Positions 1 to 6,797 of a stretch of 16,459 bases of DNA are shown piece by piece. Origin of the DNA: Candidatus Kapaibacterium sp. (GTDB lineage Bacteria > Bacteroidota > Ignavibacteria > Palsa-1295); NCBI GenBank assembly GCA_025450975.1, contig JANWLI010000181.1, forward strand, positions 1 to 16,459. The letters run 5' to 3'. Made by a program: the position numbers and the translations under genes. Positions within the stretch are counted from its first letter, which is position 1, and each line of letters starts with the position of its first letter. The notes under the pieces were generated by a model. It saw only the letters and a list, made by a program, of their open reading frames with translations. It had not been told where the DNA came from and made no database searches.

Positions 1-69
1 AGTTTTAAGCCTCTTACGGTAGTATTGTCCCCATTGAACCAATAGCAGGAGCGGCTTCGTTATATAATT

Positions 70-285
70 ATGAGTGCGCTAACCATAAACATAGAACCTG
101 AAACGTTTGAAATCCTGAAGCGCGAGGCTGCATCCCTGAATATTGATGTTGCCGATCTTGTTGCAAAACGAGTGAATGCGATGTTCATGAAAGAAGAGCT
201 CGATGCACTCCAGCAGCGCCTTGAAGTATATGCCAAGCGTTTAGGTATCACAACGGAAGAGCAGATATTTAACATGGTTTCCTGA
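70..285 (+). CDS. Putative antitoxin of a PIN-type toxin-antitoxin pair
   Basis: A 71-residue acidic protein that probably neutralises the PIN toxin encoded immediately downstream. The N-terminus (SALTINIEPETFEILKREA) reads as a short beta strand followed by a helix, as in ribbon-helix-helix-like antitoxins; residues 40-65 form a second amphipathic helix rich in Glu, Leu and Arg. The stop codon overlaps the toxin start (TGATG, one shared base), the usual arrangement for translational coupling of antitoxin and toxin. A GGAG lies about 18 bases before the ATG, too far for a standard ribosome site, so the start is the natural one but has no strong ribosome-binding support. The function rests mainly on size and neighbour; the family cannot be named with certainty. 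Confidence 0.72.
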   Translation: MSALTINIEPETFEILKREAASLNIDVADLVAKRVNAMFMKEELDALQQRLEVYAKRLGITTEEQIFNMVS

Positions 286-695
286 TGTTGCGAATCGTTT
301 TTGATACGAACGTCATCGTATCGGCTTATATTCATAAGAAGTTCTCGCGCCTGGTTTTCGATTACTGTTTCGATTCCCATCTTATTTTTATATCTGACTG
401 GGTTCTTCAGGAGATTCGTGTTGTTCTACTGCAGAAATTTGAAGTTTCCGAAGATTTAGTCGAAAATGTTATTCAAACGATCACCAAACGTACAACAGTA
501 ATCGATCCAACAACTCCTCTTCCAACAGTCTGTCGCGATTCCGACGATAATAACCTCTTACAGCTTTGCGACACCATCCAGTCCGACTATCTTATCACAG
601 GAGACGCAGACCTTCTCACCTTAAAAACTCACGGCAAGTGTTCGATCGTTACCGTACGAGAGTTCTATAACATGCTGATGGTTGGCGGAAATTAA
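285..695 (+). CDS. PIN-domain toxin (putative toxin-antitoxin system toxin component)
   Basis: A 136-residue single-domain PIN protein, expected to be a Mg/Mn-dependent ribonuclease. It begins with the PIN signature LRIVFDTNVIVSA (Asp7), has Glu43 in LQEIR, an acidic cluster CRDSDDNN (Asp85, Asp87, Asp88) and ends with the LITGDADLLTL motif (Asp107, Asp109). These match the acidic metal-binding residues of the family and the layout of the 'putative toxin-antitoxin system toxin component, PIN family' proteins (about 130-140 residues). All catalytic positions appear present, so the toxin should be functional. It is translationally coupled to the upstream antitoxin and followed about 60 bp later by a hairpin terminator, making a self-contained two-gene operon. 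The RNA target cannot be read from the sequence. Confidence 0.9.
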   Translation: MLRIVFDTNVIVSAYIHKKFSRLVFDYCFDSHLIFISDWVLQEIRVVLLQKFEVSEDLVENVIQTITKRTTVIDPTTPLPTVCRDSDDNNLLQLCDTIQSDYLITGDADLLTLKTHGKCSIVTVREFYNMLMVGGN

Positions 696-755
696 TATCG
701 AGTATGCCATCTCATTCAAGCGACTCTTCATCTTCCTCCCAGCACACAAAATAAA

Positions 756-793
756 GAAAGCGAAGCCCGTAGTACCGCCTCGCTTTCATTTTG
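756..793 (+). terminator. Probable intrinsic terminator of the PIN toxin operon
   Basis: GAAAGCGAAGC (756-766) pairs with GCCTCGCTTTC (777-787) over 11 positions with one mismatch, around a 10-base loop, and is followed by ATTTTG. It lies about 60 bp past the toxin stop, which suits a terminator. Confidence 0.6.
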
Positions 794-958
794 TATAGTG
801 ACCTGCGTGAGAGGACTACTTCGTAGACATTAACTTCTTTCTATTTCACTTTTCATTCTTAGAGAAAACTATGCGATCTAACCGCACCTATAACTCAAAC
901 GCTTAAATTTACCTGAAGATACAGGCGCGATGGAAATTCATCCTTGAGTACGAGACCT

Positions 959-1095
959 CGTTCCCACGCTCCGCGTGGGAATGCCTACCCGGACGCTCAG
1001 CGTCCCGGATGTACGTCCTCTGCCGCTGCCTGTGCGTATTCCCGCACCACCGCAGAGCGGTGGGGTTCTGCGTTACCACGCAGAGCGTGGTAACG
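959..1095. repeat. Cluster of four consecutive palindromic hairpin units
   Basis: Four short inverted repeats follow each other: 959-983 (CGTTCCCACGC, loop TCC, GCGTGGGAATG), 989-1008 (GGACGC, loop TCA, GCGTCC with a bulged outer stem), 1047-1063 (CCACCGC, loop AGA, GCGGTGG) and 1071-1095 (CGTTACCACGC, loop AGA, GCGTGGTAACG; perfect 11-bp stem). All have three-base loops and a CGC/GCG stem top, so they are variants of one motif. The last unit begins 11 bp beyond the 3' end of the LuxR gene and could terminate it. Similar GTTCCCACGC-type palindromes are common intergenic repeats in many bacteria. No gene is seen in 796-1105. Confidence 0.8.
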
Positions 1096-1105
1096 AGTTA
1101 CAGAA

Positions 1106-1870
1106 TTACAGCTTCATCCGCTCTGGCGACGTGAAGAACTTCCCGATAAAGTCCATTCGGTTCTTTGTCTCTGTCTTCTTGAAGATATGCTGCAAGTGTG
1201 TTTTCACCGTTGAGACGGAAACGAAATTTCGATCGGCGATCTGTTCGTTCGAATAGCCGACAAGCAACTCGGTCACAAGTTTGTTCTCGGTCTCGGTCAG
1301 GTGGTATTCATTCGCAAGTCGTGAACAAATGAACGAATACGTATTGAAATGCTGCAGGCGCCGGTCGGCCGCTTCGTGAGAGAGCGCGACGCGTAGAAGC
1401 AAGATCAAATCGGGGGTAAGCGCGGCGATCGTCTCGATCTCCCCCGGTGTAAAACGATTATCTTGGCTATCATGCTGAACGCGGAAGAAGCCCCCAACAA
1501 CGAATGGCTTATCTATCGAGCGGATCTCATGATAGTGAATATCGACTGCATGTGGAAATTTATCTTTCATTTGGGTAATGGTATTCGATCGTGAGTATTC
1601 GATGATCTCTTCGAACGCAAGCTCTTCGCTCTTCATCTTTCTAAGCGAAATACTTTTCCCCTCCCTGTCATTTTCATAGACGGCATGGATCAGCCCGGGA
1701 TCCTGATCGGGTTCGATATCACCCGCATAATGTACTCGATCGATCGGTACGAGCTGTCTCACTTGCCCCAAAACGCGGACGGGCACATTCACCTTGTCCG
1801 AGTTGCTGTGGATCAGGGGGAGAACATCACGATACATTTCTATGATAAAGGCATTATCCGGAGTTGCCAT
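1106..1870 (-). CDS. LuxR-type transcriptional regulator
   Basis: A 254-residue regulator with a LuxR/GerE helix-turn-helix at residues about 191-246 (LTETENKLVTELLVGYSNEQIA, then VSVSTVKTHLQHIFKKT), the classic four-helix DNA-binding layout. Residues 1-170 form an alpha/beta sensor region without a receiver aspartate pattern, so it is not a standard two-component response regulator; a GAF/PAS-like ligand domain is possible but unproven. The open frame extends upstream into kynA, but translation most likely starts at the ATG at 1870, since the earlier part is low-quality sequence running into the neighbouring gene. It is divergent from kynA across a 128-bp region with repeated ATACGTAC words, so control of kynA or of itself is an attractive inference. 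No clear Shine-Dalgarno is seen. Confidence 0.82.
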   Translation of the reverse strand: MATPDNAFIIEMYRDVLPLIHSNSDKVNVPVRVLGQVRQLVPIDRVHYAGDIEPDQDPGLIHAVYENDREGKSISLRKMKSEELAFEEIIEYSRSNTITQMKDKFPHAVDIHYHEIRSIDKPFVVGGFFRVQHDSQDNRFTPGEIETIAALTPDLILLLRVALSHEAADRRLQHFNTYSFICSRLANEYHLTETENKLVTELLVGYSNEQIADRNFVSVSTVKTHLQHIFKKTETKNRMDFIGKFFTSPERMKL

Positions 1871-1998
1871 GGGATACGTACTAGTTTTTTTGGTGGACGA
1901 ATGAATACGTACGAAAATACGAAAACTCCGGCATTTCGATGCAGCCGGAATAGGGCAATTCTGGTAACACCATGCACCATTTGCGTGTTTAATCGCCC
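1871..1998. promoter_or_regulatory. Divergent regulatory region between luxR-type gene and kynA
   Basis: The 128-bp gap must hold both promoters. ATACGTAC occurs at 1874-1881 and 1905-1912, start-to-start spacing 31 bp (about three helical turns), each centred on the palindrome TACGTA or ACGT. An inverted repeat TCCGGC (1927-1932) / GCCGGA (1944-1949) lies about 50 bp upstream of kynA. These are candidate operators, probably for the LuxR-type protein; no clean -10/-35 pair could be assigned. Confidence 0.45.
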
Positions 1999-2934
1999 AT
2001 GAATACTCAGCTCCAGGCCGCACTCGATAAACTCACTGCTCGCTATGGCGATCGCGCCGCCGACTATGTCGAAGGCACTGCCATCCGCCGCGAGATCATC
2101 TACGACGATTACATCCAGACCGATACGCTGCTCTCACTGCAAAAGCCGCTGACCGATTTTCACGACGAGATGACGTTTCTCGTCTACCATCAGCAGACCG
2201 AGCTCTGGTTTCGGCTGATCTTGCACGAACTCGAGTATGGCGTCGAAGCATTACTCGAAGAACCGGCGAATGTAGTTGTTGCAACAGAGTCTGCCGTTCG
2301 CGCCAACCGCCAATTCCATTTTCTGACCGACAGCTTCGACATTCTCATCGATGGCCTGAGCACCGACGCCTTTATGGAATTCCGCAAAGCGTTTGGTACA
2401 TCGAGCGGATTCCAATCAGCCCAGTTTCGCGCCATCGAAGTGCTCAGCGGCCTCGAGCGCCTCTCGAAAGACGAAAAAAGCGAGCAGTTCTACTGGGAGC
2501 GCGCTGCCCGCGATATGAATACCGGCGAGCCGACCCTGACGCTCATCAAGTTCAAAGAGAAGCATCTGCACTGGCTTAATACGATGTACGAAAACCGTAA
2601 GCCGTTTTCCTTCCGCCTTGCATTTGATAAAGTCCTTCACGACAAGAAAGTTGCCTACGCCGATCTTTTCACCGCCACAGCCTCAGCCGAACTCCGCACC
2701 CTCGCAGAAGAACTTCTGAAGCTCGATGCTTCGATCATCGAGTGGAAGCGCTCGCATCTGCGCGCAGCAGCGAAGCACCTGGCAAAAGCCCCACGTGGAA
2801 CAGGGGAGACGAACTGGGCCGAGTATCTCAACCGCTCACTTAAAGAAGAGCATTACTTCCCCGAACTCATCAATGCACGCAAAGCCGCAGACCAGGAAGA
2901 AGAGATCGAAGGCGTGACACTGGCGGATGCCTAG
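1999..2934 (+). CDS. kynA: Tryptophan 2,3-dioxygenase
   Basis: A heme-dependent cytosolic enzyme that opens the indole ring of L-tryptophan with O2 to give N-formylkynurenine, the first step of the kynurenine pathway. Family hallmarks are in place: LLSLQKPLTDFHDEMTF with His55 (same number as the indole-contacting His of the Xanthomonas enzyme), FMEFRKAFGTSSGFQSAQFR with the substrate-carboxylate Arg129, WKRSHLRAAA with His253 as axial heme ligand, and PRGTGETNWAEYL (Thr268). At 311 residues it is slightly long, with an acidic tail after about 290. An in-frame ATG at 1972 is cut off by a TAA before 1999, which fixes the start. No other kynurenine-pathway gene is nearby, so it may serve tryptophan breakdown or NAD synthesis with genes elsewhere. 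Confidence 0.96.
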   Translation: MNTQLQAALDKLTARYGDRAADYVEGTAIRREIIYDDYIQTDTLLSLQKPLTDFHDEMTFLVYHQQTELWFRLILHELEYGVEALLEEPANVVVATESAVRANRQFHFLTDSFDILIDGLSTDAFMEFRKAFGTSSGFQSAQFRAIEVLSGLERLSKDEKSEQFYWERAARDMNTGEPTLTLIKFKEKHLHWLNTMYENRKPFSFRLAFDKVLHDKKVAYADLFTATASAELRTLAEELLKLDASIIEWKRSHLRAAAKHLAKAPRGTGETNWAEYLNRSLKEEHYFPELINARKAADQEEEIEGVTLADA

Positions 2935-2946
2935 GTAGTTGATAGT

Positions 2947-2993
2947 TGTTAGTTGATCGTTGATAGGTAAGCCAAGTTAACTTCTAACTAACA
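2947..2993. terminator. Weak inverted repeat between convergent genes
   Basis: TGTTAGTT (2947-2954) is complementary to AACTAACA (2986-2993), with a small palindrome AAGTTAACTT inside the loop. It lies between the 3' ends of kynA and the minus-strand gene that follows, so it may act as a bidirectional terminator, but the stem is short and AT-rich. Confidence 0.3.
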
Positions 2994-3938
2994 TTACTTA
3001 TAATTAAAGGTAAACCGATATGCCTCCGCTGATTCAAGCGATTTTTTCTTCTTGTCGGTTTCCTCAGAGCAGAGATAGTATTTTGCTCTGTTAGCTGCTG
3101 CCTGAGTCATTGTAGCTTCTGACTTATCGCGAAACCACGTGTGATTGAACGATAACTGCTTCGGCGTCTTCTTGAAGGAGGGATTGAAGATCTTGTTGAG
3201 CGGCGGGACGCTCCGTATGCGTAACGACTCGAACTCGCACAGCGCTGCAAAATCGCGCGGATGCAAGTTGCCTTGTTTTACGGCCTTCCAAAGATCGTCG
3301 AAAAACTCTGTCGCAGCATAATCATAATGTGCCAGCGAGTAGAATGCGTGGTAGTTACCAAGCTCCTTGCAGTTGTTGGTTATTCCCAACGTTCGCTCAC
3401 CGGGATATCCCGTTGTTCGCATCAGCTTTTTCAACCGGGCGACATTAGCGAGGACGACCTGCTTATACTCGTCGAACGAGATATTTTTCGTACGCTGCTC
3501 GTTCTCGAACCGCTCTTTCCACTCTGCGGCAAGCGAGTCGTTGCGCCGAAACAACTTATTGCACGCCAGCATCGTATCGGCGATCCCTTTGTATGAATAG
3601 AGCGCCTTCACGTTGATCAGCAGCGGAGATTGGTCGAGGCAATCGACCGTCAACCCATACCGCGCACCCTTTGCAAGATACTGCTTCACCCGCGTCCAGT
3701 CACTGGCTTTATAGGCAACCTGCGCTGCGATATAGGCATCCTTCACAAAAGCATAATCGAATTCCCGAAACGCACGGTCATAGTAGGCGAGGCAGGAATC
3801 AACTTTCTCTTCGGTAAGGTAAACTTCAGCCGCGTTAATGTAGGTATGGTAGACCAGATAGGTATTCCGCTTCTGGGAATAACTGATACTGCACCAGCAG
3901 GTGGCAATCAGAAGGAATAAAAGATACTTCAGGCGCAT
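2994..3938 (-). CDS. Exported TPR-like hypothetical protein
   Basis: A 314-residue protein with an N-terminal signal peptide (MRLKYLLFLLIATCWCSISYSQ, cleavage probably after SYS or near QKR), so it acts in the periplasm or at the outer membrane. Residues about 28-130 contain alternating amphipathic helices of tetratricopeptide type (YHTYINAAEVYLTEEKVDSCLAYYDRAF; AYIAAQVAYKASDWTRVKQYL). The second half contains GYPGERTLGI and YSLAHYDYA, reminiscent of DUF6624-like domains in which a G-x-PG-x3-G segment precedes a conserved HA/HY, but this match is by eye only. The gene is downstream of guaB on the same strand, separated by a long inverted repeat, so it is probably transcribed on its own. Function is unknown. 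Confidence 0.78.
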   Translation of the reverse strand: MRLKYLLFLLIATCWCSISYSQKRNTYLVYHTYINAAEVYLTEEKVDSCLAYYDRAFREFDYAFVKDAYIAAQVAYKASDWTRVKQYLAKGARYGLTVDCLDQSPLLINVKALYSYKGIADTMLACNKLFRRNDSLAAEWKERFENEQRTKNISFDEYKQVVLANVARLKKLMRTTGYPGERTLGITNNCKELGNYHAFYSLAHYDYAATEFFDDLWKAVKQGNLHPRDFAALCEFESLRIRSVPPLNKIFNPSFKKTPKQLSFNHTWFRDKSEATMTQAAANRAKYYLCSEETDKKKKSLESAEAYRFTFNYK

Positions 3939-3968
3939 TTCACAACGGGGTGGTTACACTTTGTGCCC

Positions 3969-4028
3969 CTTTGTTTCTTCGTTTCTTTGTGGTAAGAATT
4001 TTTACCACGAAGAAACAAAGAAACGAAG
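3969..4028. repeat. 27-bp-arm inverted repeat between guaB and the TPR-like gene
   Basis: Arms 3969-3995 and 4002-4028 pair over 27 positions; only one pair is a true mismatch (C:A) and two are G:T, around a 6-base loop. Each arm is itself made of short CTTTGTTT / CTTCGTTT units, so it also reads as a short tandem repeat. It starts 12 bp beyond the guaB stop and probably terminates guaB transcription on the minus strand; the T-rich arm gives a plausible termination signal in either direction. Sequences of the form TTACCACGAAG-AAACAAAG recur as intergenic repeats in several bacterial groups. Confidence 0.8.
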
Positions 4029-4040
4029 TTACGCAAAGAG

Positions 4041-5582
4041 CTAAAGATGATAATTAGGACTCTCCCTTGTGATCGTCACATCATGCGGATGACTTTCTCG
4101 CAACGCAGCAGCAGTAATGCGAACAAACTTGCCTCGCTTCTGCAACTCTGCGATGCTAGGCGATCCCGTATATCCCATCGCTGCGCGCAACCCGCCAGCC
4201 ATCTGGTAGATGATCTCGGAGAGCGAGCCCTTGAACGGCACCCTGCCCTCGATGCCTTCGGGGACCATCTTCGACAGTCCTTCTTCGACATCCTGGAAAT
4301 ACCTATCCGCCGAACCCTGCGCCATCGCCGAGAGCGAGCCCATGCCGCGATACGTCTTGTACGTTCTGCCTTCGAGGAACATCTTCTCGCCAGGTGATTC
4401 TTCCGTGCCGGCAAAGAGATTGCCGATCATCACCGTCGATGCCCCGCCTGCGATCGCCTTCGGAATATCGCCCGTCTGCTTAATGCCGCCATCGGCAATA
4501 ACAGGAATACCTTTTTTCGACGCTGCAGCAGAGGCAAGCATGACAGCTGTTAGCTGCGGAACACCGACGCCCGCTACGATGCGCGTCGTGCAGATCGACC
4601 CCGGTCCGACACCAACTTTCACCGCATCGACTCCCGCTTCGATGAGCGCAAGCGCTCCGTCGCCAGTGGCAACATTACCTGCGATGACATCGAGGTGTTT
4701 GAAATTCTTCTTAATGCGCTTGACCATCTCGATGACGCCGCGTGTATGTCCGTGCGCTGTATCGACGACAACAACATCGACGTGTGCAGCGACAAGCGCC
4801 GTCACACGGTCGAGCGTATCAGGTGCGATACCAACCGCAGCACCACAAACGAGGCGGCCCGATGTATCTTTCGCCGCATACGGATGCTGCTTCTTCTTAC
4901 GAATATCTTTGAAGGTGATCAGCCCACGCAGTTTGCCTTGCTTATCGACGACGGGTAACTTCTCGATCTTATTCTGTTGCAGGATCTTCTCCGCCTTTTC
5001 GAGTGTCGTGCCGACTGGCGCGATCACCAGATTCTCCGTCGTCATGATCTTCTCGACCGGAAGATCAAGATCGGATTCAAAACGAATGTCGCGGTTCGTG
5101 ATAATGCCGCGCAGGATATCATTCTTATCGATGATCGGAATACCGGAGATCGAGTACTTCTCCATCAGGAGCAGCGCGTCGCGGAGCGTATGTCCGGGAG
5201 TGAGGGTAATGGGCTGGAGGATCATCCCGCTCTCGGAGCGCTTCACGCGATCGACCTCCTCGGCCTGCCGGGCGATCGTCAGGTTCTTGTGGATGATGCC
5301 GGCGCCACCGTCGCGGGCCATCGCGATCGCCATGGCAGATTCGGTGACCGTATCCATCGCGCTTGATACGAATGGCGCATTCAGACGGATATTGCGGGTA
5401 AACTGGGTCGCAAGGCTGACCTCGCGCGGCATAACCTCGCTGTAAGCGGGGAGCAGCAATACGTCATCATACGTAAAGCCGTCGCCGATCGGAAATTTTG
5501 ACTCGAGTTGGAAAGTGGTCGCGCGAGAATTGGTGGCTCTGGAAGCGCTGCTGCGTGTGGTTCGGTTGTCAGTTTTTGGCAT
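4041..5582 (-). CDS. guaB: Inosine-5'-monophosphate dehydrogenase
   Basis: Cytosolic enzyme that oxidises IMP to XMP with NAD+, the committed step of GMP synthesis. The 513-residue protein has the (beta/alpha)8 barrel split by two CBS domains at residues about 120-230 (KIMTTENLVIAP, TLEKAEKILQQNKIEKLPVVD). Catalytic features are intact: DTAHGH (Asp274), the loop GVGPGSICTTR with nucleophile Cys331, phosphate-binding ADGGIK (364-368), YRGMGSLSAM, and the flap EGIEGRVPFKGS. The open frame runs 41 codons further upstream, but the ATG at 5582 is chosen because AGGAG lies 8 bases before it. The enzyme starts with a 30-residue Ser/Thr/Arg-rich extension not typical of the family (usual length about 490). 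The mobile element sits 76 bp upstream of the start and may have displaced part of the promoter. Confidence 0.96.
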   Translation of the reverse strand: MPKTDNRTTRSSASRATNSRATTFQLESKFPIGDGFTYDDVLLLPAYSEVMPREVSLATQFTRNIRLNAPFVSSAMDTVTESAMAIAMARDGGAGIIHKNLTIARQAEEVDRVKRSESGMILQPITLTPGHTLRDALLLMEKYSISGIPIIDKNDILRGIITNRDIRFESDLDLPVEKIMTTENLVIAPVGTTLEKAEKILQQNKIEKLPVVDKQGKLRGLITFKDIRKKKQHPYAAKDTSGRLVCGAAVGIAPDTLDRVTALVAAHVDVVVVDTAHGHTRGVIEMVKRIKKNFKHLDVIAGNVATGDGALALIEAGVDAVKVGVGPGSICTTRIVAGVGVPQLTAVMLASAAASKKGIPVIADGGIKQTGDIPKAIAGGASTVMIGNLFAGTEESPGEKMFLEGRTYKTYRGMGSLSAMAQGSADRYFQDVEEGLSKMVPEGIEGRVPFKGSLSEIIYQMAGGLRAAMGYTGSPSIAELQKRGKFVRITAAALRESHPHDVTITRESPNYHL

Positions 5583-5590
5583 GTGAAAAA

Positions 5591-5595
5591 CTCCT
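5591..5595 (-). promoter_or_regulatory. Ribosome binding site of guaB
   Basis: On the minus strand AGGAG stands 8 bases before the ATG at 5582. It is the clearest Shine-Dalgarno in the window and decides the guaB start over the longer open frame. Confidence 0.75.
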
Positions 5596-5650
5596 AGTCG
5601 GATGTTCTTCGCCTGCAAAACACCATAATGGGGCGAGGGGTTCAAAATGC

Positions 5651-5658
5651 CAGACCAC
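5651..5658. repeat. Left target-site duplication CAGACCAC
   Basis: CAGACCAC directly abuts the left terminal inverted repeat and is repeated exactly at 8969-8976 next to the right one. Eight base pairs is a normal duplication length for IS1-family transposition. Confidence 0.85.
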
Positions 5659-5672
5659 GGTTGTGTCCTAAT
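5659..5672 (+). repeat. Left terminal inverted repeat
   Basis: GGTTGTGTCCTAAT at the left edge matches the reverse complement of the right edge (GGTAGTGTCCTAAT) except at position 4. It begins directly after the CAGACCAC duplication. Confidence 0.85.
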
Positions 5673-5686
5673 CTCAGATAGTTTTC

Positions 5687-5712
5687 TTTGCGGCTCCCGT
5701 CGCATCTATAAA
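5687..5712 (+). promoter_or_regulatory. Possible promoter of the HEPN passenger gene
   Basis: TTTG (5687-5690) and TATAAA (5707-5712) are separated by 16 bases, and an AT-rich stretch TATATATT follows. This lies within the element's left end, 35-60 bp before the passenger start, so the gene may bring its own promoter. The match is loose. Confidence 0.3.
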
Positions 5713-5747
5713 AAGTATATATTCCAATAACTTAGTTCTTTGAAAAC

Positions 5748-6623
5748 ATGCCCACTTTAAAGCCTATTTTTGAGGCGGGAAGATTAATTACCCTCGCCGA
5801 AATTATGCGAAAATTTGTACCCGCGCTATTTGTCACGCGCATTGTAGACGACACTTATCATCGCAATCTCTTAGGAATTAGTGCGGAAAGGATAAAGCAA
5901 GAGATAAAGGACGCCAAGGCGCAGGGTCTTGACACTCTCGAAATTCTCACGCTAAGAGCATCGGCCACTATCTTTAATAGAAAGCTTTTCCCGGTAACCT
6001 ATAAGCTCTACGAAGAGATAATAAAGGAAATGCGGACCGGAGACTTCGACGAGAAAATATTAATGGGGAAGATGGACAGTGCTTGCAGCAGCCTTATTGA
6101 GGAGCTAAAGAGATACCGATTTTTTAGGCTTTCAAGGAGTGAAAGAAAACTATACGATAGCAAGCATCCTTTCGGTGAAAGCGTATCGAAGAAATTCCGC
6201 ACTCTGAGTGTCCACGTTGACAACGCCGCTAAGTGTCGTGCCCTCGGTCAATATACTTCATGCGGAATGCACTGCGTAAAAATATTCGAGGCGATTCTTG
6301 AAAAACTCGCAGAGAAAATGAAGCAACCTTTAATTAATCCTAAAACCAGCAATAGGTACCAGTGGCATGAATTAGTTGAGATTCTGGAGAGCAAAATTCG
6401 CAAGCTCCCAGCGCAGGGCGATATAAGAAGAGAGCAGTTTAAGGAGGAGGCGGGACTTGCGCTTCAGCAAATAATGCTGATAAAGCCGATGAGGCATAGT
6501 TTGCAGCATCCGCGACGCAATCTAACTCCCAAGCAAGCCGCGACCTGCTACGACGGCACCAAAGGCTTTATGTCACAGGTCGCAGACCACAACCTTCTAA
6601 CGAAGGCCGCCCACTACTTCTAA
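5748..6623 (+). CDS. HEPN-motif protein, first passenger gene of the mobile element
   Basis: A 291-residue mostly helical protein. Residues 155-280 resemble HEPN-type domains: a helix CRALGQYTSCGMHCVKIFEA (positions 163-182), then the segment IKPMRHSLQHP with Arg249 and His254 forming R-x4-H, the signature of HEPN RNases, followed by LTPKQAATCYDGTKGFMSQVA, matching the common 'R-N-x-x-x-H ... T-x-x-x-A ... FM-x-x-LA' tail of uncharacterised HEPN-like proteins. The usual Asn after Arg is His here. Residues 1-150 form a separate helical region (repeated K/E/R helices) with no recognised family. Such proteins often serve as toxins or defence RNases, but neither activity nor a partner is shown. 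It lies inside the element, 76 bp from the left inverted repeat, 174 bp upstream of the transposase. No signal peptide or membrane segment. Confidence 0.75.
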   Translation: MPTLKPIFEAGRLITLAEIMRKFVPALFVTRIVDDTYHRNLLGISAERIKQEIKDAKAQGLDTLEILTLRASATIFNRKLFPVTYKLYEEIIKEMRTGDFDEKILMGKMDSACSSLIEELKRYRFFRLSRSERKLYDSKHPFGESVSKKFRTLSVHVDNAAKCRALGQYTSCGMHCVKIFEAILEKLAEKMKQPLINPKTSNRYQWHELVEILESKIRKLPAQGDIRREQFKEEAGLALQQIMLIKPMRHSLQHPRRNLTPKQAATCYDGTKGFMSQVADHNLLTKAAHYF

Positions 6624-6676
6624 GTTGGCACGATTCTTAGTGGTAGGGGATTAGTGTTCTTTCAAATAAACGAAAA

Positions 6677-6701
6677 GCGCAGGTGCTTGTAACACCTACG
6701 C
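6677..6701. terminator. Hairpin between HEPN gene and transposase
   Basis: GCGCAGGTG (6677-6685) pairs with CACCTACGC (6693-6701) with one mismatch around a 7-base loop. On the plus strand it is followed by CCTTCTT, a poor U-tract; on the minus strand by TTTTCGTTTATTT, a better one. It may stop readthrough between the HEPN gene and the transposase, or antisense transcription coming from within the element. Confidence 0.45.
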
Positions 6702-6767
6702 CCTTCTTGAACTAACACCGCCATGTAGCGAACAAACCCTGCGACAGTCCCGCTGTTGCAACAATGC

Positions 6768-6795
6768 TCGTTACGAAGCAAATCCTTTGTAGCGA
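6768..6795 (+). promoter_or_regulatory. Hairpin directly in front of the transposase start
   Basis: TCGTTACGAAG (6768-6778) pairs with CTTTGTAGCGA (6785-6795) over 11 bp including two G:U pairs, with a 6-base loop; the hairpin ends 2 bases before the ATG at 6798 and covers the position of the ribosome site. A second copy of the right-arm core, TGTAGCGAAC, occurs at 6723-6732 and could compete for the same left arm. This would allow mutually exclusive folds controlling transposase translation; the mechanism is inference. Confidence 0.45.
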
Positions 6796-6797
6796 AC

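Noticed and set aside
959..1095. CRISPR array
   Set aside because: The units are different palindromes without identical repeats or uniform unique spacers.
975..1256. 93-codon plus-strand open frame over the hairpin cluster
   Set aside because: It translates palindromic repeats and then the antisense of the LuxR gene; no protein features.
1871..2023. N-terminal 51-codon extension of the LuxR-type gene
   Set aside because: It would overlap the kynA start and has no regulator-like sequence; the ATG at 1870 begins the credible protein.
4210..5445. 411-codon plus-strand open frame opposite guaB
   Set aside because: Codon-mirror shadow of the well-supported guaB gene; its translation is Ser/Arg/Pro-rich low-quality sequence with no domain.
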